A stretch of 64,000 bases of DNA, from contig VBWC01000016.1 in assembly GCA_006218035.1 (NCBI GenBank), positions 60,314 to 124,313 on the forward strand, written 5' to 3'. This document shows, one piece after another, positions 21,903 to 36,087 of the stretch. Origin of the DNA: Gammaproteobacteria bacterium (GTDB lineage Bacteria > Pseudomonadota > Gammaproteobacteria > VBWC01). Below the pieces are notes generated by a model that made no database searches, had not been told where the DNA came from, and saw nothing but the letters and a program-made list of their open reading frames with translations. The first letter of the stretch is position 1, and every line of letters starts with the position of its first letter. Made by a program: the position numbers and the translations under genes.

Positions 21903-26143
<4,241 letters not shown>

Positions 26144-26148
<5 letters not shown>

Positions 26149-27292
26149 CATGCGCCGCTTCCAGGCACAAGGCCGCGACATGCGCGGCGGCATCGGGCCT
26201 GGCCAGACGCCGCGCGGCGTTCGCCATTTCCAGCAGCCGCCGGCGCCCCTGTTCCGGCCACGCCGACACCAGCGTGCCGGCATCGCCGTTGTGCGCGACG
26301 CCGCAGAACTGACCCAGCAGTTTCGCCAGCGTTGTTGCGTTCAACGTCGACTGCGGCAGCAACAGCGCGGCGCCGGCATCGACCAGGTACGCCGCATTAC
26401 GCGTCTGGTGATCGTCGACGGCACTCGGGTACGGCACCAGTATCGAGGCGATGCCGGCCGCGGCGAGTTCCGCCACGGTCAGCGCGCCGGCACGGCAGAT
26501 CACCAGATCCGCCCAGCCATAGGCCTCGGCCATATCGGTGATGAACGGATCGACGCGACCGGCGACGGCGTGTTCCTGATAGCGCGCGCGCGTGCGTTCC
26601 GCGTTCTGCTTGCCGGCCTGATGCCACACCTGCGGACGTACCGCGACGGGCATTGTCTTGAGTGCCTCGGGCACCGCGGCGTTGAGCGCTTCCGCGCCGA
26701 GACTGCCGCCCAGCACCAGTAACCGTAATACACCGCCACGACCGGCCAAGCGCTGATCAGGCGCCGGCAGGCCGGCGATAGCGGCGCGCACCGGGTTGCC
26801 GGTGATCACCGCGTTAGACCGCTTCGACAACAACCCGGGGCTTGTCCCCGGATGGGGGAAGGCTTGCATGACACGACTGGCCAGCGGCGCCAGCAAACGA
26901 TTCGTCATGCCGGCGACGGCATTCTGTTCGTGGATCAGCAGCGGTTTGCGCAGCAGCCAGCTGACCAGACCGCCGGGCCCGGTGACGAAGCCGCCCATGC
27001 CGAGCACCGCCATCGGCCGGCGCCGCATGATGACGATCAGCGCCTGCACCATCGCCACACCGATACGCAGCGGCGCGAGCAGCCAGCTCAACCAGCCCTT
27101 GCCGCGCAGGCCGCGTATCGTGATCCACTCCATATCGATGCCCGCCGCCGGCACGATGTCTGCCTCGAGTCCGGCACGCGTGCCCAGCCAAACCACTTCA
27201 ACACCGCGGGCGCGCAATTCGTCGGCGACCGCCAGCGCCGGAAACACATGCCCGCCGGTGCCGCCCGCCATGATCAATACCCGCGTTACCAT
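26144..27292 (-). CDS. murG: UDP-N-acetylglucosamine--N-acetylmuramyl-(pentapeptide) pyrophosphoryl-undecaprenol N-acetylglucosamine transferase MurG
   Basis: Glycosyltransferase that converts lipid I to lipid II on the inner face of the membrane. It has 382 residues from ATG 27292 ([20 protein letters not shown]). The frame stays open far upstream, but that extension only shadows ftsW. Conserved pieces are [33 protein letters not shown]-like [24 protein letters not shown] and [16 protein letters not shown]. Between AFPH and VITGNPVR there are about eight extra residues encoded by a palindromic stretch (26835-26851). It starts seven bases inside the end of ftsW. Confidence 0.96.
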
Positions 27293-28581
27293 GCGCGCCC
27301 CTTGCGGCGTGTCGCGCTGAAGCGGGTGTCGCGCCAGCGCGGACGTTCGTCCTGCGGCCGGAAATACGGCTCCTGCCGCAGCTCCTGTCGCGGCGCGCGG
27401 GCGGTCCGCTCCCGCTCTACCGGCGACCGCGTCTCGTGATCCGCGCGCAGCAGCAACGCGCACGCGATGCAGGTGATGATGATGCTGGAACCGCCATAGC
27501 TCATCAGTGGCAAGGTGAGTCCCTTGGTCGGCAGTACGCCCATGTTGACGCCGATATTGATGAACGCCTGCAACCCGATCCACAGGCCAATGCCATAGGC
27601 CAGGTAGCCCGCGAAATGGTTGCCGGCCTGGCGGGCACGACTGCCGACAACGAAGGCGCGCCACAGGACGATGCCGAATAACACGATCACGATCAGCGAC
27701 GCGATCAGGCCCAGTTCCTCGGCGAGCACGGCAAACAGAAAGTCGGTATGCGCCTCGGGCAGGTAAGACATCTTCTGGATGCTGGCGCCGAGCCCGACGC
27801 CGAACCATTCGCCGCGGCCGAACGCGATCAGGGCCTGCGTCAACTGGAATCCCGACGCAAACGGATCGGCCCACGGATTGATAAACGTCGTCAACCGTTC
27901 CAGCCGATACGGCGACGATACGGCGAGCGCAACAAACGTCGCCGAGAACAACAACAGCAACATGCCGAAATGCCAGAAACGTACGCGCGCCAGGAACATC
28001 ATGCCGAGCACCGTGGCGAGTATGACGACGGCGGCGCCGAAGTCCGGTTCGAGCAACAGCAGTACGGCGAGCGCCCCGACCACGCCGACTGGCTTTAAAA
28101 ACTCGAGTACGCGGGAACGTATCGCCTCGCGGTGTCTGACCAGGTAACCGGCGATGAATACGATCGCGAACAGCTTGGCCGGTTCGGAGGCCTGCAGATT
28201 GAATACCCCGAGCGGCAACCAGCGTGACGCCCCGTTGACTGCGCGACCGACCCCCGGCACCAGCACGACGATGAGCAGCAGAAAGCCCGCCACCAGCAGG
28301 ACAGGTCCGGCCTTTTCCCAATAGACCAGCCGGGTGCGCAATACCGCCCAGCCGGCGAGCAGGCCGATGCCGACAAACAGCGCCTGTCGCCACAGGTAAT
28401 AAAACGGTTGCCCGGTCTGGCGTTCGGCAATGCTCGTCGACGCCGAACCGGTCATCACCAGACCGACACCGAGCAAGATGATCAACGACCCAAGCAGCAG
28501 CGTATCGAAGCGATAACCGGTACCGGCCAGGCGGTGCCGACGCGGCGTGATCACCGGGGTCGAGAGGATCACGCGGCTCAT
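27286..28581 (-). CDS. ftsW: Lipid II polymerase / cell division protein FtsW
   Basis: SEDS-family membrane glycosyltransferase that, with FtsI, polymerises septal peptidoglycan. From ATG 28581 (MSRVILSTPVITPRRHRLAG) there are 431 residues with about ten membrane helices. SEDS signatures are NGASRWLPLG, QPSEPAKLF-like QASEPAKLFAIVF, LLLEPDFGAAVVI and the C-terminal GLTLPLMSYGGSS. The cytoplasmic C-terminal tail of about 60 residues is arginine-rich. The start overlaps the murD stop (ATGA). Confidence 0.96.
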   Translation of the reverse strand: MSRVILSTPVITPRRHRLAGTGYRFDTLLLGSLIILLGVGLVMTGSASTSIAERQTGQPFYYLWRQALFVGIGLLAGWAVLRTRLVYWEKAGPVLLVAGFLLLIVVLVPGVGRAVNGASRWLPLGVFNLQASEPAKLFAIVFIAGYLVRHREAIRSRVLEFLKPVGVVGALAVLLLLEPDFGAAVVILATVLGMMFLARVRFWHFGMLLLLFSATFVALAVSSPYRLERLTTFINPWADPFASGFQLTQALIAFGRGEWFGVGLGASIQKMSYLPEAHTDFLFAVLAEELGLIASLIVIVLFGIVLWRAFVVGSRARQAGNHFAGYLAYGIGLWIGLQAFINIGVNMGVLPTKGLTLPLMSYGGSSIIITCIACALLLRADHETRSPVERERTARAPRQELRQEPYFRPQDERPRWRDTRFSATRRKGRAW

Positions 28582-30032
28582 CGCGCCAGCCTCCGCACGG
28601 CGTCGACAAACATGTCGCCGCGCTGCTCGTACCCGTCGAACATGTCGAAACTGGCGCAGGCCGGCGACAGCAGCACGGTATCGCCGGGGCCGGCGACGCC
28701 GCGCGCGGCACTGACGGCGGCATACATGTCCGCGGCATGCATGATCGGCGCCGCGCCGTCGAGCGCCCGTTCGATCAGCGGCGCGTCGCGGCCAATCAGC
28801 ACCACGGCCTTCGCGCATTCCGCCACGACCGGCCGCAGCAATGCGAAATCCTGCTCCTTGCCAAGACCTCCGGCGATCAACACCAGCGACCGCGGTTTAT
28901 CCCGGGACGGGGACAGGCCGCGCAGCGCAGCGATCGTTGCGCCGATATTCGTGCCCTTGGAGTCGTTGCAATAGCGTACCCCGTCGACCTCGGCCACCCA
29001 TTGCGTACGGTGCGGCAGGCCGGGGAAACGGCGCAACACGTCGAGCATCGCCTCCTGCGGCAGGCCGGCGGCCTCGCCCAGCGCGAGCGCCGCGAGCGCG
29101 TTCGACAGGTTGTGCAGTCCGGCAATGCGCAACTCCGACGCGCCGATCAAACGATCGTCGCCCCGCGCCAGCCAGGGTTCGCCGGCCACCTGCCGCAGCC
29201 CATATTGAGCGGCGGCGGGTTCCGACAGGCCGAACGTCACGCAGTGCCGCGACCGGTCGCCGCACGCCAGCACATGGCTGTCATCGCGATTCAGGATCAT
29301 GGCGCCATCACCGTTGTAAACCCGCCGCTTGGCTGACAGGTACTCATTGAAATCGTGGTAGCGGTCCATATGATCCGGCGTGATGTTGAGTACCGCAGCG
29401 GCACGGGCGTTCAGCGACGACGTCGTTTCCAGCTGAAAACTGGACAGCTCCAGTATGTATAGATCGGGCACGGCATCACCGAGCAGTTCCAGCGCCGGTG
29501 TGCCGAGATTGCCGCCGACCCGCGCATGCTTTCCGGCCGCACGCGCCATCTCGCCGAGCAGTGTGGTCACCGTACTCTTGCCGTTGGAACCGGTGATCGC
29601 GACGACCGGCGCGTCCAGGCAGCGGGCGAACAACTCGATGTCGCCGAGCACCGGCGTGCCATTGGCCAGTGCCGTCGCGATCAGCGGCTCACGCAGCGAG
29701 ACACCCGGGCTGACGACAATTTGATCGGCGCGCGCAAAGGCCGCTTCATCGAAGCCGCCAACGAACAGCGCGACACCGGGCAGTTCGTCGCGCAGCGCAG
29801 CCAGCCCGGGCGGCTGCTCGCGACTGTCGGTGACGGCGATCGGCAGACCGAGGCCAGCGAGAAAGCGGGCGCACGACAGGCCGGTCTTGCCGAGGCCGAC
29901 AATCAGCGTGCGGCCGCGCAGAGCGAGGCGTTCGGCATCAATCGCAGCGCGCGGCTGCGCACCGCGGCCCGCCGCGGCCGATCCGCCCTGCTCTGTCATG
30001 CCCCTGTGTGGGGCTCCCGGTGCACGCATCAT
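28578..30032 (-). CDS. murD: UDP-N-acetylmuramoylalanine--D-glutamate ligase MurD
   Basis: Adds D-Glu to UDP-MurNAc-L-Ala. It has 484 residues, about 40 longer than E. coli MurD because of an N-terminal leader (residues 1-40, AAGRGAQPRAA region). A later ATG at residue 12 (MTEQGG) is a possible start. Key motifs: GLGKTGLSCARFL (46-58), ITGSNGKSTVTTLL (146-159), NITPDHMDRY, and the C-terminal LSPACASFDMFDGYEQRGDMF. It is placed between mraY and ftsW. Confidence 0.96.
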   Translation of the reverse strand: MMRAPGAPHRGMTEQGGSAAAGRGAQPRAAIDAERLALRGRTLIVGLGKTGLSCARFLAGLGLPIAVTDSREQPPGLAALRDELPGVALFVGGFDEAAFARADQIVVSPGVSLREPLIATALANGTPVLGDIELFARCLDAPVVAITGSNGKSTVTTLLGEMARAAGKHARVGGNLGTPALELLGDAVPDLYILELSSFQLETTSSLNARAAAVLNITPDHMDRYHDFNEYLSAKRRVYNGDGAMILNRDDSHVLACGDRSRHCVTFGLSEPAAAQYGLRQVAGEPWLARGDDRLIGASELRIAGLHNLSNALAALALGEAAGLPQEAMLDVLRRFPGLPHRTQWVAEVDGVRYCNDSKGTNIGATIAALRGLSPSRDKPRSLVLIAGGLGKEQDFALLRPVVAECAKAVVLIGRDAPLIERALDGAAPIMHAADMYAAVSAARGVAGPGDTVLLSPACASFDMFDGYEQRGDMFVDAVRRLAR

Positions 30033-30034
30033 GA

Positions 30035-31117
30035 TTATCTAAGCTTCAACGTCGATAAACCGACCAGCACGAGTATCACCGTGATAATCCAGAAGCGCAC
30101 GATCACGCGCGGCTCCGGCCAGCCCTTCAGTTCGAAGTGATGATGCAACGGCGCCATGCGGAAGATGCGCTTGCCGGTCAGCTTGAATGACACCACCTGC
30201 AGGATCACCGACACCGTTTCGATGACGAACACGCCGCCCATGATCAGCAGCACCAGTTCCTGCCGCGCGATCACCGCGATCACGCCCAGCGCGGCACCCA
30301 GCGCCAGCGCGCCGACATCGCCCATGAATACCTGGGCCGGATAGGTGTTGAACCACAGAAACCCGATCCCGGCGCCGACCAGCGCGCCGCAGAACACCGC
30401 CAGCTCGCCGACGCCCGGTATGAAAGGAAAATTGAGATAGCGCGAAAACTCGGCGTGGCCGATCACATAGGCGAAGATCGCCAGCGCCCCGGCCACCATC
30501 ACGGTCGGCAGGATCGCCAGACCGTCAAGCCCGTCGGTCAGGTTGACCGCGTTGCTGGTGCCGACAATGACGAGATAGCCCAGCAGCAGGAAGCCCCAGC
30601 CCATATCGAGCGCAATGCTCTTGAAGAACGGCACAATCAACTGTGTTTCGGCGGGCATTTCGGCCGTTGCATACAGCACGGTCACCGCCGCCAGGCCCAC
30701 CACCGACTGCATCAGGTACTTGGCGCGCGCCGGCAGGCCACGCGAATCGCGCAACACCAGTTTGCGGTAATCGTCGATAAATCCGATCAGGCCGAACAGC
30801 ACCGTGGTGACTAGCACGACCCAGAAATAACGGTTGTGGAGGTCGGTCCACAGCAGTGTGCTGATCGTCACCGCCAGCAGTATCAGCGCGCCGCCCATCG
30901 TCGGCGTGCCGGCCTTGGCCAGGTGCGTCTGCGGCCCGTCGCTGCGGACGGTCTGGCCGATGCTGTGAAAACTCAGCCGCCGTATCACATACGGTCCGGC
31001 GAGAAATGAAATCAGCAACGCCGTCAGCGTACACAGGATGGTGCGCAGCGTAATGTACTGGAATACGTTGAATATGGTGTAGGTCTGCGACAGATGTTCC
31101 GCGATGGCGACGAGCAT
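30035..31117 (-). CDS. mraY: Phospho-N-acetylmuramoyl-pentapeptide-transferase MraY
   Basis: Polytopic enzyme that transfers phospho-MurNAc-pentapeptide to undecaprenyl phosphate, forming lipid I. At 360 residues it has the usual size and about ten membrane helices. Conserved catalytic regions: DDYRK near residue 115, [14 protein letters not shown] near 190, [15 protein letters not shown] near 265, and [15 protein letters not shown] near 325. The start ATG overlaps the murF stop by one base (TGATG). Confidence 0.98.
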   Translation of the reverse strand: MLVAIAEHLSQTYTIFNVFQYITLRTILCTLTALLISFLAGPYVIRRLSFHSIGQTVRSDGPQTHLAKAGTPTMGGALILLAVTISTLLWTDLHNRYFWVVLVTTVLFGLIGFIDDYRKLVLRDSRGLPARAKYLMQSVVGLAAVTVLYATAEMPAETQLIVPFFKSIALDMGWGFLLLGYLVIVGTSNAVNLTDGLDGLAILPTVMVAGALAIFAYVIGHAEFSRYLNFPFIPGVGELAVFCGALVGAGIGFLWFNTYPAQVFMGDVGALALGAALGVIAVIARQELVLLIMGGVFVIETVSVILQVVSFKLTGKRIFRMAPLHHHFELKGWPEPRVIVRFWIITVILVLVGLSTLKLR

Positions 31118-32526
31118 CAGTGACCCCCTCCGCCGCTCGCCTGCAGCGCCGTCTCTGGCGTGCCCGCCAATGCCTTGACGATATTCTCCATGCGCGAGCT
31201 GCGCGAACCCTTGACCAGAATCGTGACCGTCGCGCCGGACAGCCGCGCAAGATCGGTACGCAACGCGTCGATGAGCTCCGGCTGTGAGGCGAAATGACGG
31301 GCGTTACTGCCGAATGCCTCGGCCGCGAAACGACTTAACACGCCGGTCGCGTAAACGTGTTCGACGCCGGCCGCGCGCGCCTTGCGCCCGATCGCCTCGT
31401 GCATCTGCGCGGCACGCTCACCGAGCTCCGCCATGTCACCGATCACCAGCATCCGCGTACCGCTGGCCGACCCGAGCACATCGATCGCCGCCGTGACTGA
31501 TGACGGATTGGCATTGTAGGTGTCGTCGATGACGCGCACGCCCGCGTCGTTAATCCGCAGATCGAGACGGCCGCCGACCGGGCGCATCGCGGCCAGGCCG
31601 TTGGCGACATCGTCGAGCGTCGCACCGGCGGCCAGTGCCGCGGCGGCGGCCGCGAGCGCATTGATGACGTTATGGCGACCGGCGAGCGGCAGACGGACTG
31701 CGCAGACACCGGATGGCGAGTGCAGCGTAAAGCAGGTGACCACCGCGCCATCATCGATGGTGGTTGCAATGGTGTCCGGCAGCGCGCGCACAGTGGCGGA
31801 GGCGGCGTCGATAGCGAATGTCACGATGGGCCGCCGGCCAACGCGACGACGCCAGTCACCGGCGTAGCGATCATCGGCGTTGATGACGCCGATACCGTCA
31901 TCTGCCAGACCGTCATAGATCTCGCCCTTACCGCGCGCGACGCCATCAAGACTGCCGAAACCTTCCAGATGCGCCGCCCCGGCATTGGTAATCAGGGCGA
32001 TGGTCGGTTGCGCGAGCCGCGTCAGATACGCGATCTCGCCGCCATGGTTGGCGCCCATCTCAATGACGGCGCACTGATGCGAGGCGTTGAGCTGCAGCAA
32101 CGTCAGCGGCACACCGATGTCGTTGTTCAGATTTCCCGTCGTCGCCAGCACGCGGTAGCGCTGGCCGAGGATGCACGAGAGCATTTCCTTGACCGTGGTC
32201 TTGCCGTTGCTGCCGGTAACGCCGATCACCGGCAGCGTGAAACGCGCCCGCCACGCGCGCGCCCAGTCGCCGAGGCCCGCGCGCGTGTCCGCCACGCGCA
32301 CCAGCGGCATGGCGGTCTGCGACGCCTGACTGACCATGGCGCCCGCCGCACCTTGCTGCTGCGCCTGATCGATAAAATCGTGACCGTCGAATTGCGGGCC
32401 GCGCAGCGCGACGAACAGGTCGCCGTGACGCAGCGTCCGCGTATCGATGCTGACCCCGTGCAGCGCGACGTCACCACCGCGCAGTTCACCACCGGCCATT
32501 GTGGCTACCTCTGACATCATCACCAT
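31117..32526 (-). CDS. murF: UDP-N-acetylmuramoyl-tripeptide--D-alanyl-D-alanine ligase MurF
   Basis: Adds D-Ala-D-Ala, the Ddl product, to the UDP-MurNAc-tripeptide. From ATG 32526 there are 469 residues ([20 protein letters not shown]); ATG at 32520 is an alternative with GGAATGG just ahead. An open frame continues upstream through murE but is not conserved. Motifs: the ATP loop [14 protein letters not shown] (103-116), [19 protein letters not shown], and [18 protein letters not shown]. It is followed directly by mraY. Confidence 0.96.
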   Translation of the reverse strand: MVMMSEVATMAGGELRGGDVALHGVSIDTRTLRHGDLFVALRGPQFDGHDFIDQAQQQGAAGAMVSQASQTAMPLVRVADTRAGLGDWARAWRARFTLPVIGVTGSNGKTTVKEMLSCILGQRYRVLATTGNLNNDIGVPLTLLQLNASHQCAVIEMGANHGGEIAYLTRLAQPTIALITNAGAAHLEGFGSLDGVARGKGEIYDGLADDGIGVINADDRYAGDWRRRVGRRPIVTFAIDAASATVRALPDTIATTIDDGAVVTCFTLHSPSGVCAVRLPLAGRHNVINALAAAAAALAAGATLDDVANGLAAMRPVGGRLDLRINDAGVRVIDDTYNANPSSVTAAIDVLGSASGTRMLVIGDMAELGERAAQMHEAIGRKARAAGVEHVYATGVLSRFAAEAFGSNARHFASQPELIDALRTDLARLSGATVTILVKGSRSSRMENIVKALAGTPETALQASGGGGH

Positions 32527-32531
32527 TCCCG

Positions 32532-34067
32532 TTATGCCGCCTCTTGCACCAGCGCGCTTACCTCGCGGCGATCGCTGTACGGAATGCGCCGCTCGCCGAT
32601 CAACTGGTATTCCTCGTGCCCCTTGCCCGCGACCAGCACCACGTCGCCGGCGCCGGCCTGGCGCACCGCGCCGGCAATCGCCTGCGACCGCTGCCGCTCG
32701 ACCACCGCGGTCTGCGGACGGCGCATGCCGGCGCGTATCTGCGCAACAATCGCCGCACCGTCCTCGGTACGCGGATTGTCGTCGGTCAACACAACACGGT
32801 CGGCATACTGCTCGGCGACCCGGCCCATCAGCGGCCGCTTGTCGCGATCGCGATCGCCGCCGCAACCGAACACGCACCACAACGTCGCATGGCAGTGTTC
32901 GCGCAACGACGTCAACACCTGTTCCAGCGCATCCGGCGTATGCGCGTAGTCGACGACGACCAGCGGCCGGCCGGACCTACCGCCGAATCGCTCCATGCGT
33001 CCGGGCACCGTGACAACCGCGGCGACGCGCGCGACCGCGACATCGAACGCCATGCCTGAAACGAGCAGCGCGCCGAGCACCGCGAGCAGGTTGGCGCCGT
33101 TGAACCGTCCGAGCAGCCGGCTGGACACCGTGCCGCTGCCCCACGGAGTCGCGACATCCATTTCGAATCCGTCAATATTAATGCGCGCGATACTGCCGGT
33201 AACGCGCAACAGCCCCGGTCTGTTCGCCGGTGACGGCTGCTCCGTCAGTGTATAGCCGACGACCTGCACGTCGGCGCCGAGCGTATCGATCAGTCGACGG
33301 CCAAACGGATCATCGAGATTGATCACCGCAAAACGCAGCCCGGGCTTTTCAAACAGGCGTTGCTTGGCGGCGGCGTAGGCAGCCATATCGCCGTGATAAT
33401 CGAGATGTTCATGGCTCAGGTTGGTAAATACCGCGCCGGCAAACTCGACACCGTCGACACGCCCCTGATCGAGCGCATGCGATGACACCTCCATCACCAC
33501 GGCGCGCGCACCCTGATCGCGAAATCCGGCGAACAGCGCCTGCAGTTGTACCGCCTCCGGTGTGGTGTGTGCGGTATCCGCGAGCTGGCCGTAAACGCCA
33601 TTGCCGAGCGTACCGATCACGCCGCACGGCGCATCATGATGCAACGCCTGCGCGAGAAACTGGCAGCATGATGTCTTGCCATTGGTGCCGGTCACGCCGA
33701 TGACCTTCAGCCCGTGCGACGGCTGCCCGTAGAAACGCGCGGCGACAGCCCCCACCTGCTGCGCCAGACCGGGCACGCAGAGCAATGCCACATCCGGCGG
33801 TAACGGCTGCCACGACGTATCGTGCGATGGCGCCGTATCGTAAATAACCGCCACCGCACCGCGCGCGATCGCATCGCGCGCGTAGCTCAGGCCATGGGAA
33901 CGGCTGCCGGCGCAGGCGATGAACAAGCCGCCGGGTACTGCGGCGCGGCTGTCAGCGGTGACGCCGCGTATATCGCGATCGACGTTGGTGTCTACACGCA
34001 CCATGCCTCTGAGCAACTCACTCAGACGACGGATCGGCGTGATTTTCCGGTTATCGGTCATCATCAC
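32532..34067 (-). CDS. murE: UDP-N-acetylmuramoyl-L-alanyl-D-glutamate--2,6-diaminopimelate ligase MurE
   Basis: Adds meso-diaminopimelate to UDP-MurNAc-dipeptide. It has 511 residues, with ATP loop VTGTNGKTSCCQFL (125-138), EVSSHALDQGRVDGV, and the DNPR motif in VVLTDDNPRTED (near residue 425). DNPR marks enzymes selecting meso-DAP, so the peptidoglycan is the ordinary Gram-negative type. The start overlaps the ftsI stop by four bases and murF follows after five. Confidence 0.97.
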   Translation of the reverse strand: MMMTDNRKITPIRRLSELLRGMVRVDTNVDRDIRGVTADSRAAVPGGLFIACAGSRSHGLSYARDAIARGAVAVIYDTAPSHDTSWQPLPPDVALLCVPGLAQQVGAVAARFYGQPSHGLKVIGVTGTNGKTSCCQFLAQALHHDAPCGVIGTLGNGVYGQLADTAHTTPEAVQLQALFAGFRDQGARAVVMEVSSHALDQGRVDGVEFAGAVFTNLSHEHLDYHGDMAAYAAAKQRLFEKPGLRFAVINLDDPFGRRLIDTLGADVQVVGYTLTEQPSPANRPGLLRVTGSIARINIDGFEMDVATPWGSGTVSSRLLGRFNGANLLAVLGALLVSGMAFDVAVARVAAVVTVPGRMERFGGRSGRPLVVVDYAHTPDALEQVLTSLREHCHATLWCVFGCGGDRDRDKRPLMGRVAEQYADRVVLTDDNPRTEDGAAIVAQIRAGMRRPQTAVVERQRSQAIAGAVRQAGAGDVVLVAGKGHEEYQLIGERRIPYSDRREVSALVQEAA

Positions 34068-35818
34068 GTACCACCCGGCAACGACAGGGCAACGCGCGGC
34101 GCGTCGTCACCGCTTGCCGCCGCGTTGCGCAAGCGCAATTCGCGGCCACGACTGTTCAGATCGTCCGGCGCGGAATCGAGCAGACGCAGCGCGCCGGCCA
34201 TGACGCTGGCAAATACCGGTGCGGCGATCACGCCGCCGTAATAGTCACCGGCGGACGGTTCGTCGATGGTGACGACCATGACGAGACGCGGATTCGTCGC
34301 CGGCACCATACCGGCGAACATCGACGTGTAACGATCCTCCTGATAACCGCTGACGCCGCTCTTGCGCACGGTACCGGTCTTGCCGGCCGTCCGATAACCG
34401 GCGACGCGCGCCAGCTGGCCCGTGCCACCGTCGTTGACCACGGTCTCGAGCATAGTACGCACCTGGCGGGCGACCTCTGGCGTCATGACCGGAATGCCTT
34501 CGGAAACGGTGGGCTGGTATTCGAACGTCACCGGCCGCAGCTCGCCATCGGCCGCCAGCACCATGTAGGCGCGCGCCAGCTGCAACGGGGTCACGGACAG
34601 TCCGTAGCCGAAGGCGATGGTCGCCTGGTCTATCGAGTGCCAGCGCCAGTGCCCCGGCAGTACGCCGCTCGCCTCGCCGGGAAAGCCGGTACCGGTCGCC
34701 ACGCCAAAGCCGACGCCCGAGAACATCTCCCACAATTTCTCCGGCTCCAGCGACAGAGCGATCTTGCTGGTGCCGACGTTGCTGGATTTCTGTATCACCG
34801 TGGTCACGTCGATCGAGCCGTAGTTATGGATATCGCGTATCGTGTTGCGCCCGACGCGCATGTAGCCCGGCGACGTATTGAGCACGGTCGACGCGCTGTA
34901 TTTACCCGACGCCAGCGCGACACCGATCGTGAACGGCTTGATCGTCGAGCCCGGTTCGAAGACGTCAGTGACGGCGCGATTGCGATAATAGTCGCCGCGC
35001 AGGCTGCCGCGGTTGTTGGGGTTGTAGGCGGGCTGATTCGCCATCGCCAGTACCTCGCCGGTACGCGCGTCGAGCACGACCACCGATCCGGACTTCGCCT
35101 TGTGTTTCCTGACGGCCGCCTTCAGTTCGCGGTAGGCGAGATATTGCAGGCGCCGGTCGATGCTGAGCATCAGGTTTCTGCCGTGAACGGGCGCGCGGAT
35201 ATTCTCGACGTTTTCGACGATGCGGCCGAGGCGGTCCTTGATGACGCGCTTGGTGCCCGGCTCGCCGAGCAACCAGTGATCGTACGCCAGCTCCAGACCC
35301 TCCTGGCCGGCGTCGTCCACGTTGGTGAATCCAAGGACATGCGCAGTCACTTCGCCGGCCGGGTAATAGCGCCGGAATTCGCGCTGCAACGATACGCCGG
35401 GAATCTGCAATGCCATCACCTTGCCCGCCAGCCCGGGATGCACGCGCCGCCGCAGATAAACGAACTCGCGCTGCTGATGACGCTCGACCAATGCCTCGAA
35501 CCGCTTGTACGGAATGTCCAGCCCGCGCGCCAGTTCCTTCCAGCGATCGCGCGCCGCCATGAGCTCCCTGGGATTTGCCCAGACTGAATCGACCGGCGTG
35601 CTCACCGCCAGCGGTTCGCCGTAGCGATCGGTAATCGTGCCACGACTGGCCGGCACCGTGACGACGCGCAGATAACGCGCATCGCCCTGTTGTTGCAGGA
35701 AGCTTTTGCTCAGCAACTGCAGATCGACGACGCGCCACATCAATGCGGCCATGACGAGCACGAAGATCGCCAACACAAACCGCGGACGCGCTGCAGAGAT
35801 GTTGTCGTTGTCGCTCAT
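34064..35818 (-). CDS. ftsI: Peptidoglycan D,D-transpeptidase FtsI (PBP3)
   Basis: Class B penicillin-binding protein that crosslinks septal peptidoglycan together with FtsW. It has 584 residues: a short cytoplasmic tail, a membrane helix (14-36), an N-terminal pedestal (residues 60-240) and a transpeptidase domain with the active Ser291 in EPGSTIKPFT, SSN (345-347) and KTGT (480-483). All three catalytic motifs are present. It sits between ftsL and murE with four-base overlaps at each end. Confidence 0.97.
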   Translation of the reverse strand: MSDNDNISAARPRFVLAIFVLVMAALMWRVVDLQLLSKSFLQQQGDARYLRVVTVPASRGTITDRYGEPLAVSTPVDSVWANPRELMAARDRWKELARGLDIPYKRFEALVERHQQREFVYLRRRVHPGLAGKVMALQIPGVSLQREFRRYYPAGEVTAHVLGFTNVDDAGQEGLELAYDHWLLGEPGTKRVIKDRLGRIVENVENIRAPVHGRNLMLSIDRRLQYLAYRELKAAVRKHKAKSGSVVVLDARTGEVLAMANQPAYNPNNRGSLRGDYYRNRAVTDVFEPGSTIKPFTIGVALASGKYSASTVLNTSPGYMRVGRNTIRDIHNYGSIDVTTVIQKSSNVGTSKIALSLEPEKLWEMFSGVGFGVATGTGFPGEASGVLPGHWRWHSIDQATIAFGYGLSVTPLQLARAYMVLAADGELRPVTFEYQPTVSEGIPVMTPEVARQVRTMLETVVNDGGTGQLARVAGYRTAGKTGTVRKSGVSGYQEDRYTSMFAGMVPATNPRLVMVVTIDEPSAGDYYGGVIAAPVFASVMAGALRLLDSAPDDLNSRGRELRLRNAAASGDDAPRVALSLPGGT

Positions 35819-36087
35819 CGGCGCACCGTCACCACGGATTCCGGCCCGGGAATCGTCATGCCGAGGCGGCTGACCGCGACGCTTTCCACCCGGCTCGGCG
35901 TCGCCCAGGTGCTCTGTTCAAGCTGCAGCTGACCCCATTCGATATTCAGCTCATCGCGCACGCGCTGAAGCTCCTGCAGATCGACGAACAGCTTGCGGCT
36001 GTCATGCTTGACGTACACCACGCCGAGCGCGGATACGATGACCGCCGCGCCGAGCGCGCCGGTCATCCACTGGTTGCGGCTGATCAT
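35815..36087 (-). CDS. ftsL: Cell division protein FtsL
   Basis: Small bitopic divisome protein of 90 residues with a membrane helix at about 8-26 (TGALGAAVIVSALGVVYV) and a periplasmic coiled coil (RKLFVDLQELQRVRDELNIE, then WGQLQLEQSTW). Sequence conservation in the family is low; the call rests on this topology and its position between rsmH and ftsI, with ATGA overlaps at both ends. The end VSRLGMTIPGPESVVTVRR is typical. Confidence 0.93.
   Translation of the reverse strand: MISRNQWMTGALGAAVIVSALGVVYVKHDSRKLFVDLQELQRVRDELNIEWGQLQLEQSTWATPSRVESVAVSRLGMTIPGPESVVTVRR

Noticed and set aside
27293..28738. Upstream extension of the murG frame to an 864-codon protein
   Set aside because: The extra 482 codons run out of frame through ftsW and encode low-complexity Arg/Ala sequence; MurG starts at the conserved [11 protein letters not shown].
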